Source: Amycolatopsis orientalis DSM 43388 (GTDB lineage: Bacteria > Actinomycetota > Actinomycetes > Mycobacteriales > Pseudonocardiaceae). From it: a DNA stretch of 64,000 nucleotides. This document shows, piece by piece, positions 8,501 through 16,717 of the stretch; the first letter of the stretch is position 1, and the number at the start of each line of letters is the position of its first letter. The position numbers were made by a program, and so were the translations under genes. The stretch lies in assembly GCF_000411975.1 (NCBI RefSeq), contig NZ_ASXG01000154.1, positions 124,001 through 188,000 on the forward strand. Reading direction: 5' to 3'. The notes beneath the pieces were generated by a model. It saw only the letters and a list, made by a program, of their open reading frames with translations. It was not told the DNA's origin and ran no database searches.

Positions 8501-9252
8501 GCGGGCTGCGGGTGCTGGCGGTCGACGATCTCGCGCCGGCCTTGGACGAGCTGTGCCGGATGCTGCGCGACGCGCCGGAAGTCGGCGAGGTGGTCGGTGC
8601 GAGCGATGCGTTGAAGGCGCTGAAACTGTTGCAGGCAGACCATTTCGACGCGGTCTTCCTCGACATTTCCATGCCCGGCTTGGACGGGTTGGAACTCGCG
8701 TCGCTGCTGGCCAAACTGTCCGAACCACCGGTGATCGTGTTCGTCACCGCGCACGACGGGCACGCGGTGACCGCGTACGGCATCGGCGCGGTGGACTACC
8801 TGCTGAAACCGGTGCGCACGGAACGGCTTTCCGCCGCGCTGGCGAAGGTGACCCGATTGGCGCCGAGCGGACGACGTCGTTCCGCGCCGGACGCGATGGC
8901 GGCGCTGCCGGTCGATTCCGGTGGTCGCACGCGCTATGTCCGCCGCGACGACGTGCTGTTCGCCGAGGCCAACGGCGATTACGTCCGGCTGCACACCCGC
9001 AATGGCGTGCACCCGGTGCGGATGCCGATTTCGCGACTCGAAGAGTACTGGGAGGGCACCGGATTCACCCGGGTGCACCGGGGGTTCTTGCTCGCGGTCA
9101 GCGCGGTGCTGGAACTGCGGAGCGACACGACGGGCGGCTTGCTGGCGCACACCGAAGCCGGTGACGTGCCGGTGAGCCGACGGCATGCGCGAGACCTCCG
9201 GGACCGGTTGCTGGAGGCGGCGCAGCGCGGCCAGCTCGGGAGCGCTCGGTGA
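8497..9252 (+). CDS. LytTR-family response regulator
   Basis: 251 residues. The receiver domain (1-115) has D10/D11, phospho-acceptor D56 in VFLDISMPGLDG, T84 and K104 in DYLLKPVR. The C-terminal half (about 140-245) is a LytTR DNA-binding domain (VLFAEANGDYVRLHT, ISRLEEYWEGTGFTRVHRGFLLAVSAV). Overlaps the kinase gene and precedes the symporter modules, which are the probable targets. Confidence 0.9.
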   Translation: MSGLRVLAVDDLAPALDELCRMLRDAPEVGEVVGASDALKALKLLQADHFDAVFLDISMPGLDGLELASLLAKLSEPPVIVFVTAHDGHAVTAYGIGAVDYLLKPVRTERLSAALAKVTRLAPSGRRRSAPDAMAALPVDSGGRTRYVRRDDVLFAEANGDYVRLHTRNGVHPVRMPISRLEEYWEGTGFTRVHRGFLLAVSAVLELRSDTTGGLLAHTEAGDVPVSRRHARDLRDRLLEAAQRGQLGSAR

Positions 9253-9349
9253 GCGGCGCGGCTCGTGCGTGGCAAAGCCGGTTAGAACCGGCGCCAGCAC
9301 TCACGAGGGCACAAGAGTCGCCGCGCACGAGGATTGCGCAGGCCGTCCA

Positions 9350-9700
9350 GTGAGCCGCACGAAACGCGTCGCCGTCACCAGTCCGCAGACCAGGCTCGCC
9401 CGGTCGCGGCGGCTCGAACGCGGCCGCTGGCGGATGCCCCGTTTGCGCGCGTCGGAAGCGGAGCGCGCGGCCGGCCTCTACCGGATCCAGCGCCGTCGCG
9501 GGATCCCCGCCCTGGTGGCGATGTTCGTGCTGGTGCTGGGTTTGCCGGTGCTGTTCGCGCTCGCCCCGTCGCTCGACAGCGTCAGGCTGTGGGGAATTCC
9601 GCTGTCCTGGCTGCTGATCGCGGTCCTGCCGTACCCGGTGCTGGCCGGGCTCTCCTGGTGGCAGCTGCGCCGCGCGGAGAAGATCGAGGACGATCGGTGA
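9350..9700 (+). CDS. Small two-helix membrane protein before symporter 1
   Basis: 116 residues if started at GTG 9350; ATG 9434 would give 88. A basic N-terminus is followed by two hydrophobic helices (IPALVAMFVLVLGLPVLFAL and a second ending VLAGLSWWQL) and a charged tail. It resembles in size and topology the DUF485 protein that precedes the second symporter, and is probably an accessory subunit of the symporter that starts 32 bases later. No domain is recognised with certainty. No good Shine-Dalgarno is visible. Confidence 0.65.
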   Translation: MSRTKRVAVTSPQTRLARSRRLERGRWRMPRLRASEAERAAGLYRIQRRRGIPALVAMFVLVLGLPVLFALAPSLDSVRLWGIPLSWLLIAVLPYPVLAGLSWWQLRRAEKIEDDR

Positions 9701-9732
9701 GCGGAGTACCCGAGCGGTCCGGGGGCGGATAG

Positions 9733-11445
9733 ATGGACATCGCGCTCGCGGTAGCCCCGGTCGTCCTCGTCACGCTGCTCATCGGCGTGCGCGGGGTCGC
9801 CGCCATGCGCACCACCTCCGACTTCCTGGTGGCGTCCCGGCGAATCTCGCCCTTCGTCAACTCCGCCGCGGTCTCCGGCGAATACCTCTCCGCCGCGTCC
9901 TTCCTCGGGGTCGCCGGGCTGATGGTGAAAGACGGCGTCGGCGCGCTCTGGTATCCGGTCGGCTTCACCGCGGGGTATGTCGCGATGCTGGTGCTCGTCG
10001 CCGCCCCCATGCGCAGATCCGGCGCACTCACCGTTCCCGACTTCGCCGAAGCCCGCCTCGCCTCCCCCGCGCTGCGCCGTCTCGCCGCGGTCGTCGTACT
10101 CGTCATCGGGACCATTTACGTAGTCCCGCAATTCCGCACGGCCGGACTGGTCCTCACCGCGGTCGGCGGAACTCCGTACTGGGTCGGCGTGGTCATCGCG
10201 GGCACCGCGGTCAGCGTCACGCTCGCGCTCGGCGGGATGCGCGCGGCGACGTACGTCCAAGCCTTCCAATTCTTCCTGAAACTCCTGCTGTTCCTCGTTC
10301 CCGCGCTGTGGCTGGTGCTCCACATCGGCGCCGAGACCCGCGACGCGAGCCTCACGCCGGTCGAGTTCACCCGCTTCTCGCACACCACCCCGGTGCAGTT
10401 CGACCACGACGTCACCCTCACCTTCCGCGAGCCCACCGCGATCGAGGACCGCGGCACGGTGCCGCCCGGACAACTGGTGGTGCACAAGGGAGACCAGCTC
10501 ACCTTCGCCGCCGGCGCGCAGGTCCCCGGCGTGAGCGGAGAGGTCGCGCTGGGCGGGCCGGACTGGCAGCGTCCGCTGCTGGAGATCGACAAGGGCTATC
10601 CGCTGCTGGGCACGTGGGCGGTCCTCCTCGCGACCGTTCTCGGCACGATGGGCCTGCCGCACGTCCTGATGCGCTTCCACACCAGCCCGGACGGCCGCGC
10701 CGCCCGCCGCACCGCCGCGATCACCGTGGCGCTGCTGGGGGTTTTCTACCTTTTCCCCGGCGTCTACGGCGTCCTCGGCCGGGTTCTCGTGCCGCAGCTG
10801 TATCTGTCCGGGAACACCGACACCGTGGTCGTCGCGCTTCCCTCGCAGGTCGACCACAGCTGGGCCGGGCAGTTGTTCACCGCGTTGCTCACCGCGGGCG
10901 CGTTCGCCGCGTTCCTGGCGACCTCGCTGGGCCTGCTGCTGGTGATGTCCGGCGCGCTCGCCTACGACCTGATGCCCGGCGGCCTGCGCCGCTTGCGGGT
11001 GACGGTGGTGTTCGCCGCGATCGCGATGGTGCTGCTCGCGCTGCCCTCCGCACGGCTCGACGCCGGAGTGCTGGTGACGTGGGGCTTCACCGTCGCCGCG
11101 TCGACGTTCTGCCCGCTGCTCGTGCTCGGCATCTGGTGGCAGCGGCTCACCGCGGCGGGCGCGATCGCCGGGGTGCTGACCGGGCTGGCGGCCTCGTCCG
11201 GGTCGATCCTGTTCGCGCTGGCCGGGCCCTCGGCGCAAGGCTGGGTGGCGATCTTGGTCTCGCAACCGGCACCCTGGTCGGTACCGCTCGCGTTCGGCGT
11301 GATGATCACGGTGTCACTGCGCGGGCGCCCACCGTCCTGGGCCGGGGCCGCGATGCTGCGCTTGCACCTCGACGAGCGCCCTTCGTCCGCTTCCGGGGAC
11401 CGTTCGTCAACCGTTCGTCGTGCCGCGCGGCGTTTGAGCCGCTGA
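9733..11445 (+). CDS. Solute:sodium symporter (SSS family), monocarboxylate type
   Basis: 570-residue membrane transporter with about 13 helices. SSS signatures include SGEYLSAASFLGVAGLMV in helix 2 and LGTMGLPHVLMRFHT, the ActP/MctC-type motif. Substrate is probably acetate, pyruvate or propionate. A hydrophilic insert of about 90 residues (roughly 200-290, VEFTRFSH... to DWQRPLLEIDKGYP) is longer than in the second symporter. Located just after a LytS/LytTR pair and a small membrane protein. Confidence 0.87.
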   Translation: MDIALAVAPVVLVTLLIGVRGVAAMRTTSDFLVASRRISPFVNSAAVSGEYLSAASFLGVAGLMVKDGVGALWYPVGFTAGYVAMLVLVAAPMRRSGALTVPDFAEARLASPALRRLAAVVVLVIGTIYVVPQFRTAGLVLTAVGGTPYWVGVVIAGTAVSVTLALGGMRAATYVQAFQFFLKLLLFLVPALWLVLHIGAETRDASLTPVEFTRFSHTTPVQFDHDVTLTFREPTAIEDRGTVPPGQLVVHKGDQLTFAAGAQVPGVSGEVALGGPDWQRPLLEIDKGYPLLGTWAVLLATVLGTMGLPHVLMRFHTSPDGRAARRTAAITVALLGVFYLFPGVYGVLGRVLVPQLYLSGNTDTVVVALPSQVDHSWAGQLFTALLTAGAFAAFLATSLGLLLVMSGALAYDLMPGGLRRLRVTVVFAAIAMVLLALPSARLDAGVLVTWGFTVAASTFCPLLVLGIWWQRLTAAGAIAGVLTGLAASSGSILFALAGPSAQGWVAILVSQPAPWSVPLAFGVMITVSLRGRPPSWAGAAMLRLHLDERPSSASGDRSSTVRRAARRLSR

Positions 11446-11448
11446 CGG

Positions 11449-11490
11449 TTCCGCTCGCCCGGCGTCCTCCCTACTGTGTCGCGGACCACA
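11449..11490 (+). promoter_or_regulatory. Candidate promoter of the DUF485-actP pair with CRP-like dyad
   Basis: TTCCGC (11449-11454), 17-base spacer, TACTGT (11472-11477) form a plausible promoter. TGTG-N8-CACA at 11475-11490 overlaps its -10 and initiation region and resembles a half-conserved cAMP-receptor site. In corynebacteria the cAMP regulator GlxR controls acetate-uptake genes, but this site is a weak match. Confidence 0.35.
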
Positions 11491-11517
11491 TCCGCAGCGT
11501 CGCACAAGGGAGATCCC

Positions 11518-11868
11518 ATGAGCGCAGGCGACCCGTCCGGCGCGCCGCCGGACTCGACCTGGGAGCAGGTGCACGACAGCGCCGAGTTCCGCCAACTCCG
11601 CGAGCGGCTCCGCCGGTTCGTGTTCCCGATGGCCGGTCTGTTCCTCGCCTGGTACCTGCTCTACGTCCTGCTCGCCGACTACGCGCACGGCTTCATGAGC
11701 ACGAAGATCGCCGGCAACTTCACCGTCGGCCTCCTCTTCGGCCTGCTGCAGTTCGTGTCCACGTTCCTGATCACGTGGCTGTACGTGCGCTACGCCAACA
11801 AGAACCTCGACCCGCTGGCCGAGCGGATCAAGGACGACATCGAGAACCCGGCGAAGGAGACGCAGTGA
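11518..11868 (+). CDS. DUF485 membrane protein (symporter accessory)
   Basis: 116 residues with the DUF485 pattern: amphipathic start (DSAEFRQLRERLRRFVFP), helix 1 (MAGLFLAWYLLYVLLADY), the conserved AHGFMS turn, helix 2 (TVGLLFGLLQFVSTFLITWL) and YVRYANKNLDPLAERI. DUF485 proteins (YjcH) nearly always precede ActP-type acetate symporters. ATG 11518 follows AAGGGAG. Its stop overlaps the symporter start by GTGA. Confidence 0.93.
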   Translation: MSAGDPSGAPPDSTWEQVHDSAEFRQLRERLRRFVFPMAGLFLAWYLLYVLLADYAHGFMSTKIAGNFTVGLLFGLLQFVSTFLITWLYVRYANKNLDPLAERIKDDIENPAKETQ

Positions 11869-13496
11869 AGACTCTCGCCGCGAGCGTCGAGGGAAGCAAC
11901 CCGGCGCTCAACATCACGATCTTCGCGCTGTTCGTGGTCATCACCCTGGTGATCGTGTTCCGCGCGAGCCGCAATACGAAGACCGCGTCCGACTACTACG
12001 CGGCCGGCCGCGCGTTCACCGGCCCGCAGAACGGCATCGCGATCTCCGGCGACTACCTGTCGGCGGCTTCGTTCCTCGGCATCGCCGGCGCCATCGCGGT
12101 GTACGGCTACGACGGGTTCCTGTACTCGATCGGGTTCCTGGTGGCGTGGCTGGTCGCGTTGCTGCTGGTGGCGGAACTGCTGCGCAACACCGGCAAGTTC
12201 ACCATGGGCGACGTGCTGGCGTTCCGGATGAAACAGCGTCCGGTGCGCGCGGCGGCGGCGATTTCGACGCTCGTGGTGTCGTTCTTCTACCTGCTGGCGC
12301 AGATGGCGGGCGCGGGCGGGCTGGTCGCGCTGCTGCTCGGCATCGAGGGCAAAGCCGCCCAGTCGCTGGTGATCGCGGTGGTCGGCGTGATCATGATCGC
12401 CTACGTCCTCATCGGCGGCATGAAGGGCACCACCTGGGTGCAGATCATCAAGGCCGCGCTGCTGATCGTCGGCGCGCTGGCGATGACGCTGTGGGTGCTC
12501 GGCAAGTACGGCTTCAACTTCTCCTCGCTGCTGCAGGGCGCGGTCGACAAGGCGGGCAAGGCCGGCGAAGCGCTGCTCGGGCCGGGCAAGCAGTACGGCA
12601 CCAACGGCACGACGAAGCTGGACTTCTTCTCCCTCGGCATCGCGCTGGTGCTGGGCACCGCGGGCCTGCCGCACGTGCTGATGCGCTTCTACACCGTGCC
12701 GACCGCGCGGGAGGCGCGTCGTTCGGTGGTGTGGGCGATCGTGCTGATCGGCGTGTTCTACCTGTTCACCCTGGTGCTCGGCTACGGCGCGGGCGCGCTG
12801 GTGGGACCGGACGCGATCAAGAAGGCACCGGGCGGCGTGAACTCCGCGGCTCCGTTGCTGGCGCTGAACCTCGGAGGCCCGGTGCTGCTCGGGTTGATCT
12901 CGGCGATCGCGTTCGCCACGATCCTCGCCGTGGTCGCGGGGCTGACGATCACCGCGTCCGCCTCGTTCGCGCACGACGTCTACGCGAACGTGCTGAAGAA
13001 GGGCAAGGCCACCACTGGTTCGGAGGTCCGCGTCGCGCGGATCACCGCCGTGGTGATCGGCATCGTCGCGATTCTGGGCGGCATCCTGGCGAACGGGCAG
13101 AACGTCGCGTTCCTGGTGGCGCTGGCGTTCGCGGTGGCGGCTTCGGCGAACCTGCCGACGATTCTCTACTCGCTGTTCTGGAAGCGGTTCAACACCCAGG
13201 GCGCGCTGTGGAGCATTTACGGCGGGCTGATCGTGACGATCGTGCTCATCGTGTTCTCTCCCGCGGTGTCCGGGAAGCCGGTCGACCCGAAGACCGGCAA
13301 GAGCGCGTCGATGCTGCAGGGCGTCGACTTCCACTGGTTCCCGCTCGACAACCCGGGTCTGGTGTCGATCCCGATCGCGTTCGTTCTCGGCTGGCTGGGC
13401 ACGATCCTGTCGAAGGAACACGACAAGGCGAAGTTCGCCGAAATGGAAGTCCGGGCGCTGACCGGTGCGGGCGCGGAAAAGGCCGTGCAGCACTGA
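11865..13496 (+). CDS. actP: Cation/acetate (monocarboxylate) symporter
   Basis: 543-residue SSS-family transporter, about 13 membrane helices, with SASDYYAAGRAF-like start (TASDYYAAGR), ISGDYLSAASFLGIAG, and LGTAGLPHVLMRFYTVPTAREARRS. These are hallmarks of ActP of E. coli and MctC of Corynebacterium, which take up acetate, propionate or pyruvate with sodium or protons. GTG start overlaps the DUF485 stop. Second of two tandem small-protein plus symporter modules under a LytS/LytTR pair. An intrinsic terminator follows directly. Confidence 0.93.
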   Translation: MKTLAASVEGSNPALNITIFALFVVITLVIVFRASRNTKTASDYYAAGRAFTGPQNGIAISGDYLSAASFLGIAGAIAVYGYDGFLYSIGFLVAWLVALLLVAELLRNTGKFTMGDVLAFRMKQRPVRAAAAISTLVVSFFYLLAQMAGAGGLVALLLGIEGKAAQSLVIAVVGVIMIAYVLIGGMKGTTWVQIIKAALLIVGALAMTLWVLGKYGFNFSSLLQGAVDKAGKAGEALLGPGKQYGTNGTTKLDFFSLGIALVLGTAGLPHVLMRFYTVPTAREARRSVVWAIVLIGVFYLFTLVLGYGAGALVGPDAIKKAPGGVNSAAPLLALNLGGPVLLGLISAIAFATILAVVAGLTITASASFAHDVYANVLKKGKATTGSEVRVARITAVVIGIVAILGGILANGQNVAFLVALAFAVAASANLPTILYSLFWKRFNTQGALWSIYGGLIVTIVLIVFSPAVSGKPVDPKTGKSASMLQGVDFHWFPLDNPGLVSIPIAFVLGWLGTILSKEHDKAKFAEMEVRALTGAGAEKAVQH

Positions 13497-13510
13497 TTTC
13501 CCGCCCGCGG

Positions 13511-13554
13511 AAACCGCTGGGCACCGCTTTCGCCGCGGTGCCCAGCGGTTTTTT
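13511..13554. terminator. Bidirectional intrinsic terminator
   Basis: Stem of 17 bases (13511-13527 with 13535-13551, starting AAACCGCTGGGCACCGC), 7-base loop, then a run of T on the + strand and A on the - strand side. It sits between convergent genes ending at 13496 and 13554 and serves both. Confidence 0.88.
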
Positions 13555-14294
13555 CAGTACGGCAGCTTCCCCTGTGCGATCTCGCCGAGCGTGCCCTCCA
13601 GCAGACCGCGCAGATACCGCCACAGTCCGGCCCCCAGGGAAATCCGGGCTACCCCCAGTTCGGCAAGCCCGGCCAGCCCCGGACCGCCGGGCAGCGCCGA
13701 AGCGTTGACCGGACCGTCCACCTGCCGGACGAATTCGGCCAGCACCTCGGGCGAACGCACGAGAATCGGGTACACACAGTCGGCACCGGCTTCGAGATAC
13801 GCCCGCCCGCGCGCGACCGCGTCGTCGAGCACCGTCTGCTCGTCCGGCGCTCCGAGGAACGAATCCACCCGCGCGTTGAGCACCAGTCCGTCGCCCGCCG
13901 CACTGCGCAGCCCGGCGAGCCACTCCGCTTGCTCCGCGGCCGGCCGCTGACTGCCCTTGCCGTGGTCGGTGTCCTCGATGTTGCAGCCGACCGCACCGAT
14001 CTCTTTCAAGCGGGCGGCGAGATCCGCCGGTGCCAGGCCGTATCCGGCTTCGGCGTCCACCGTCACCGGCACGGACACCGCGTCCACGATCCGCTTGGCC
14101 GCCGCGAGCATCTCGTCCGCCGACGCGCCTTCGTGGTCCGCCTGCCCGAGCGCCGCCGCGACCGCCGCGGAACTCGTTGCCACCACTGGGAATCCGGCCG
14201 CTTCGACCGCCTTCGCGGTATCCGCGTCCCACGCGTTCGGCAGGATCAGCGGCTTTCCCGGCACATGCAGCGCCCGCAGTTCCCGAGCGCTCAC
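13554..14294 (-). CDS. Isocitrate lyase/PEP mutase superfamily protein
   Basis: 246 residues, TIM-barrel lyase of the phosphoenolpyruvate mutase type. Visible motifs: LILPNAWDADTAKAVEAAGFPVVATSS, VTVDAEAGYG (metal-binding acidic pair), GCNIEDTDHGKG, ARVDSFLG. The KKCGH-type catalytic loop of true isocitrate lyase is absent, so it is a carboxyphosphonoenolpyruvate-mutase-like or oxaloacetase-like enzyme with unknown substrate. GTG 14294 overlaps the stop of the upstream AhpD-like gene by four bases. Confidence 0.82.
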   Translation of the reverse strand: MSARELRALHVPGKPLILPNAWDADTAKAVEAAGFPVVATSSAAVAAALGQADHEGASADEMLAAAKRIVDAVSVPVTVDAEAGYGLAPADLAARLKEIGAVGCNIEDTDHGKGSQRPAAEQAEWLAGLRSAAGDGLVLNARVDSFLGAPDEQTVLDDAVARGRAYLEAGADCVYPILVRSPEVLAEFVRQVDGPVNASALPGGPGLAGLAELGVARISLGAGLWRYLRGLLEGTLGEIAQGKLPY

Positions 14295-14749
14295 GCGGCA
14301 CGCTCCGGCAGCGGCGCGTGGCTCGCGACCATGAGCCGGTTCCAGGTGTTGATGGCGACGACGCACCACGCCAGCGCGCGGTACTGGTCCTCGGTGAACA
14401 CGCGGACCGCCTCGGCGTAAACGTCTTCCGGGACGTCCCGGTGGTCCGAAATCAGAGTCATCGCCTCGGTGTAGGCGAGCGCGGCGCGTTCCTGCTCGGT
14501 GAACAGGTCGGTCTCGCGCCAGCCCTCGAGCACATAAAGCCGCCGCGGCGACTCGCCGGCCTCGACGGCCATCGCCGCGTGCATGTCGAGGCAGTACGCG
14601 CACCCGTTGATCTGCGACGCGCGGATTTTGACCAGCTCGACGAGCTTCACGTCGAGCCCCGCGTTCGCGGCGGCCTTCTTCACCTCGCCCTGCAGGTGGG
14701 ACATCGCCTGATACAACGCGCCCGTCGCGAGCGCGATTCGCTTCGTCAT
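14291..14749 (-). CDS. AhpD-like carboxymuconolactone decarboxylase family protein
   Basis: 152 residues. Contains the AhpD signature CAYCLDMH, where two cysteines and a histidine give peroxidase or thiol-disulfide activity, preceded by KLVELVKIRASQINGC. Homologues reduce peroxides with NADH-linked partners. Start taken at ATG 14749; GTG 14758 is an alternative and neither has a strong ribosome site. Coupled to the PEP mutase-like gene downstream. Confidence 0.85.
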   Translation of the reverse strand: MTKRIALATGALYQAMSHLQGEVKKAAANAGLDVKLVELVKIRASQINGCAYCLDMHAAMAVEAGESPRRLYVLEGWRETDLFTEQERAALAYTEAMTLISDHRDVPEDVYAEAVRVFTEDQYRALAWCVVAINTWNRLMVASHAPLPERAA

Positions 14750-14892
14750 GGCACCCACGCTAATCGGGAGTGGCCTAGCCGAATGGTCCAGTTCGGGGCG
14801 GGCGGCTTGGGCCAGTCAGGCATGCGGCCGCGCAGTGCGGGGCCGGATCCCGCCTCAAAAGAGTGCAGTACCTGGCCCGTTCTGCTGCTCCC

Positions 14893-15630
14893 TCAGCGCC
14901 CGCAGAAGCAGAGCGGCAGAACCAGCTCCAGGTCCGTCTTCCGCACCGGCTTCCCGTCCACCGGCGTCTTGCCCGGCGGCGTGTCCGCGTCCGGCTGGAT
15001 GCCGCCCGCCGCGACGCGGTCCAGCGTGCGCAGTCCGGCCGAACCGACCGTGCCGAAGACCGTGTAGTTCGGCAGCAGGCTGGAATCCCCGTACACCACG
15101 AAGAACTGCGATCCGTTCGTGTCCGGGCCGGCGTTCGCCATGGCCAGCAGGCCGCGTGCGTACGTCCGGCGCTTGCCGGTCGGGTCGGAGGGGGCGGGCG
15201 GGAGCGTCGTCGGGAGTTCGTCGCGGAACTTGTAGCCCGGGCCGCCTTCGCCGGTGCCCGACGGGTCGCCGCACTGCAGGACCTTCAGCGTCGGGTACGC
15301 GGTGAGCCGGTGGCAGGTCGTCTGGTTGTAGAAGCCGTGCGCGGCCAGGTGCAGGAAGCTCTGCACGGTGCACGGCGCCTGCGCGCGGTCGAGCTTCAAC
15401 CGGAGCAGGCCCTGGTTGGAGAAGATCGCGACATCGACACTGCCGCGGTCCGGCGTGTGCTTCGGGTCGCGAGGCAGGGGAACCGGACGCACTGCGGGGT
15501 CGTCCGGGGTTTCGGTGTACTGGCACGGCCCCGAGGTGACCTTCGCCTTGGGCGCCTCCGCCGCCGAAGCCGGGGCGGCCACCGCGACCAGCGACAACGC
15601 GGTCAGCACGGACACGAGCAGTCTTTTCAT
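14893..15630 (-). CDS. Secreted cyclophilin-type peptidyl-prolyl isomerase
   Basis: 245 residues: signal peptide (MKRLLVSVLTALSLVAVAAP with ASA cleavage) then a cyclophilin fold (CTVQSFLHLAAHGFYNQTTCHRL, GDPSGTGEGGPGYKFRDE, GLLAMANAGPDTNGSQFFVVYGD, YTVFGTV). The classical FHR catalytic triplet reads CHR and the QFF core is kept. Works on secreted proteins outside the membrane. ATG 15630 is preferred over an upstream in-frame ATG because GGGAGGGG sits 7 bases before it. Stands alone. Confidence 0.9.
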   Translation of the reverse strand: MKRLLVSVLTALSLVAVAAPASAAEAPKAKVTSGPCQYTETPDDPAVRPVPLPRDPKHTPDRGSVDVAIFSNQGLLRLKLDRAQAPCTVQSFLHLAAHGFYNQTTCHRLTAYPTLKVLQCGDPSGTGEGGPGYKFRDELPTTLPPAPSDPTGKRRTYARGLLAMANAGPDTNGSQFFVVYGDSSLLPNYTVFGTVGSAGLRTLDRVAAGGIQPDADTPPGKTPVDGKPVRKTDLELVLPLCFCGR

Positions 15631-15753
15631 TCCGGTCCCCTCCCAGTGCACGGAGGATCGCAGTATAGGGACGGGAAACTGCCCGCGCTTCCGGCGAAAG
15701 TCGCATCCTGGCCGGTGGCGAACGCCCGCGTCGGGTGTCTTGCGGCGAGGTCG

Positions 15754-16716
15754 CTAGCCCTTCAGCTCCGCGATCAACTGGTCCGCCGCCGCGAACGGGT
15801 CCAGCTCCCGGGCCACCACGCGCGCCGCCACCTCGCCCAGCCGGTCGCCGTCCCGGAGATCCGCCAGTTCCGCGTGCAACCTTCGCAACGCGATCGCGGC
15901 GACTTCCTCCCGGGCGCGAGCGGCGCGGCGGCGGTCCAATTCCCCGTGCGCGAGAAGCCATTCATGATGCGCACGCAACGCCGACACCACCTCGTCGACG
16001 CCCTCGCCTTTCGCCGCCACCGTGCGGACGATCGGCTGCCGCCAGCTCGGCCCGCGCAGTTCGCGGCGGGCGAGGGCGATCATCTGCTTGAGGTCGTGCA
16101 CCGTCGCGTCGGCGCCGTCGCGGTCGGCCTTGTTAACCACGAACACGTCCGCGATCTCCAGCACGCCGGCTTTCGCCGCCTGGATGCCGTCGCCCATTCC
16201 CGGCGCCAGCAGCACTACCGTGGTGTCCGCGAGTTTCACTACGTCCACTTCGGACTGTCCAACCCCGACAGTCTCGATCAGCACCACGTCGAACCCGGCG
16301 GCGTCCAGCACCCGCGCCGCCTGCGGGGTCGCCCAGGAAAGGCCGCCGAGGTGGCCCCGGGTCGCCATCGAGCGGATGAACACGCCGGGATCGGTGGCGT
16401 GCTCGGTCATCCGGATCCGGTCGCCGAGCAACGCGCCCCCGGAAAACGGCGACGACGGATCGATCGCCAGCACCCCGACCCGCAAACCTTCGCCGCGCAA
16501 CGCGGTGAGCAGCGCGGACGTCGAGGTCGACTTGCCGACCCCGGGCGGGCCGGTGAGCCCGACGACGCGGGCGCGCCCGGTGTAGGGCGTCAGCGCGCGG
16601 GCGATGTCCGCTACTCGCGGCGAGGAATCCTCAACCAGCGAAATGAGCCGGGCGACCGCACGCGGTTGTCCTTCCCGCGCGCGGCCGACCAGCTCGTCGA
16701 GGTCCGGGCCGGCCAA
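15754..16716 (-). CDS. meaB: MeaB/ArgK-type GTPase, methylmalonyl-CoA mutase chaperone
   Basis: 320-residue G3E-family GTPase that loads and protects adenosylcobalamin in methylmalonyl-CoA mutase. Walker A GPPGVGKST near residue 57, LAIDPSSPFSGGALLGDRIRM, IETVGVGQSEVDV, GDGIQAAKAGVLEIADVFVVNKAD. Starts with TTG one base after the thiolase TAA, so it is translated from the same message. In streptomycetes meaB, thiolase and methylmalonyl-CoA epimerase are neighbours, as here; the mutase itself is not in this window. Confidence 0.92.
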   Translation of the reverse strand: MAGPDLDELVGRAREGQPRAVARLISLVEDSSPRVADIARALTPYTGRARVVGLTGPPGVGKSTSTSALLTALRGEGLRVGVLAIDPSSPFSGGALLGDRIRMTEHATDPGVFIRSMATRGHLGGLSWATPQAARVLDAAGFDVVLIETVGVGQSEVDVVKLADTTVVLLAPGMGDGIQAAKAGVLEIADVFVVNKADRDGADATVHDLKQMIALARRELRGPSWRQPIVRTVAAKGEGVDEVVSALRAHHEWLLAHGELDRRRAARAREEVAAIALRRLHAELADLRDGDRLGEVAARVVARELDPFAAADQLIAELKG

Positions 16717-16717
16717 C

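Noticed and set aside
13554-14294. Isocitrate lyase of the glyoxylate shunt
   Set aside because: Only 246 residues and lacks the KKCGH catalytic loop; it belongs to the PEP mutase-like branch.
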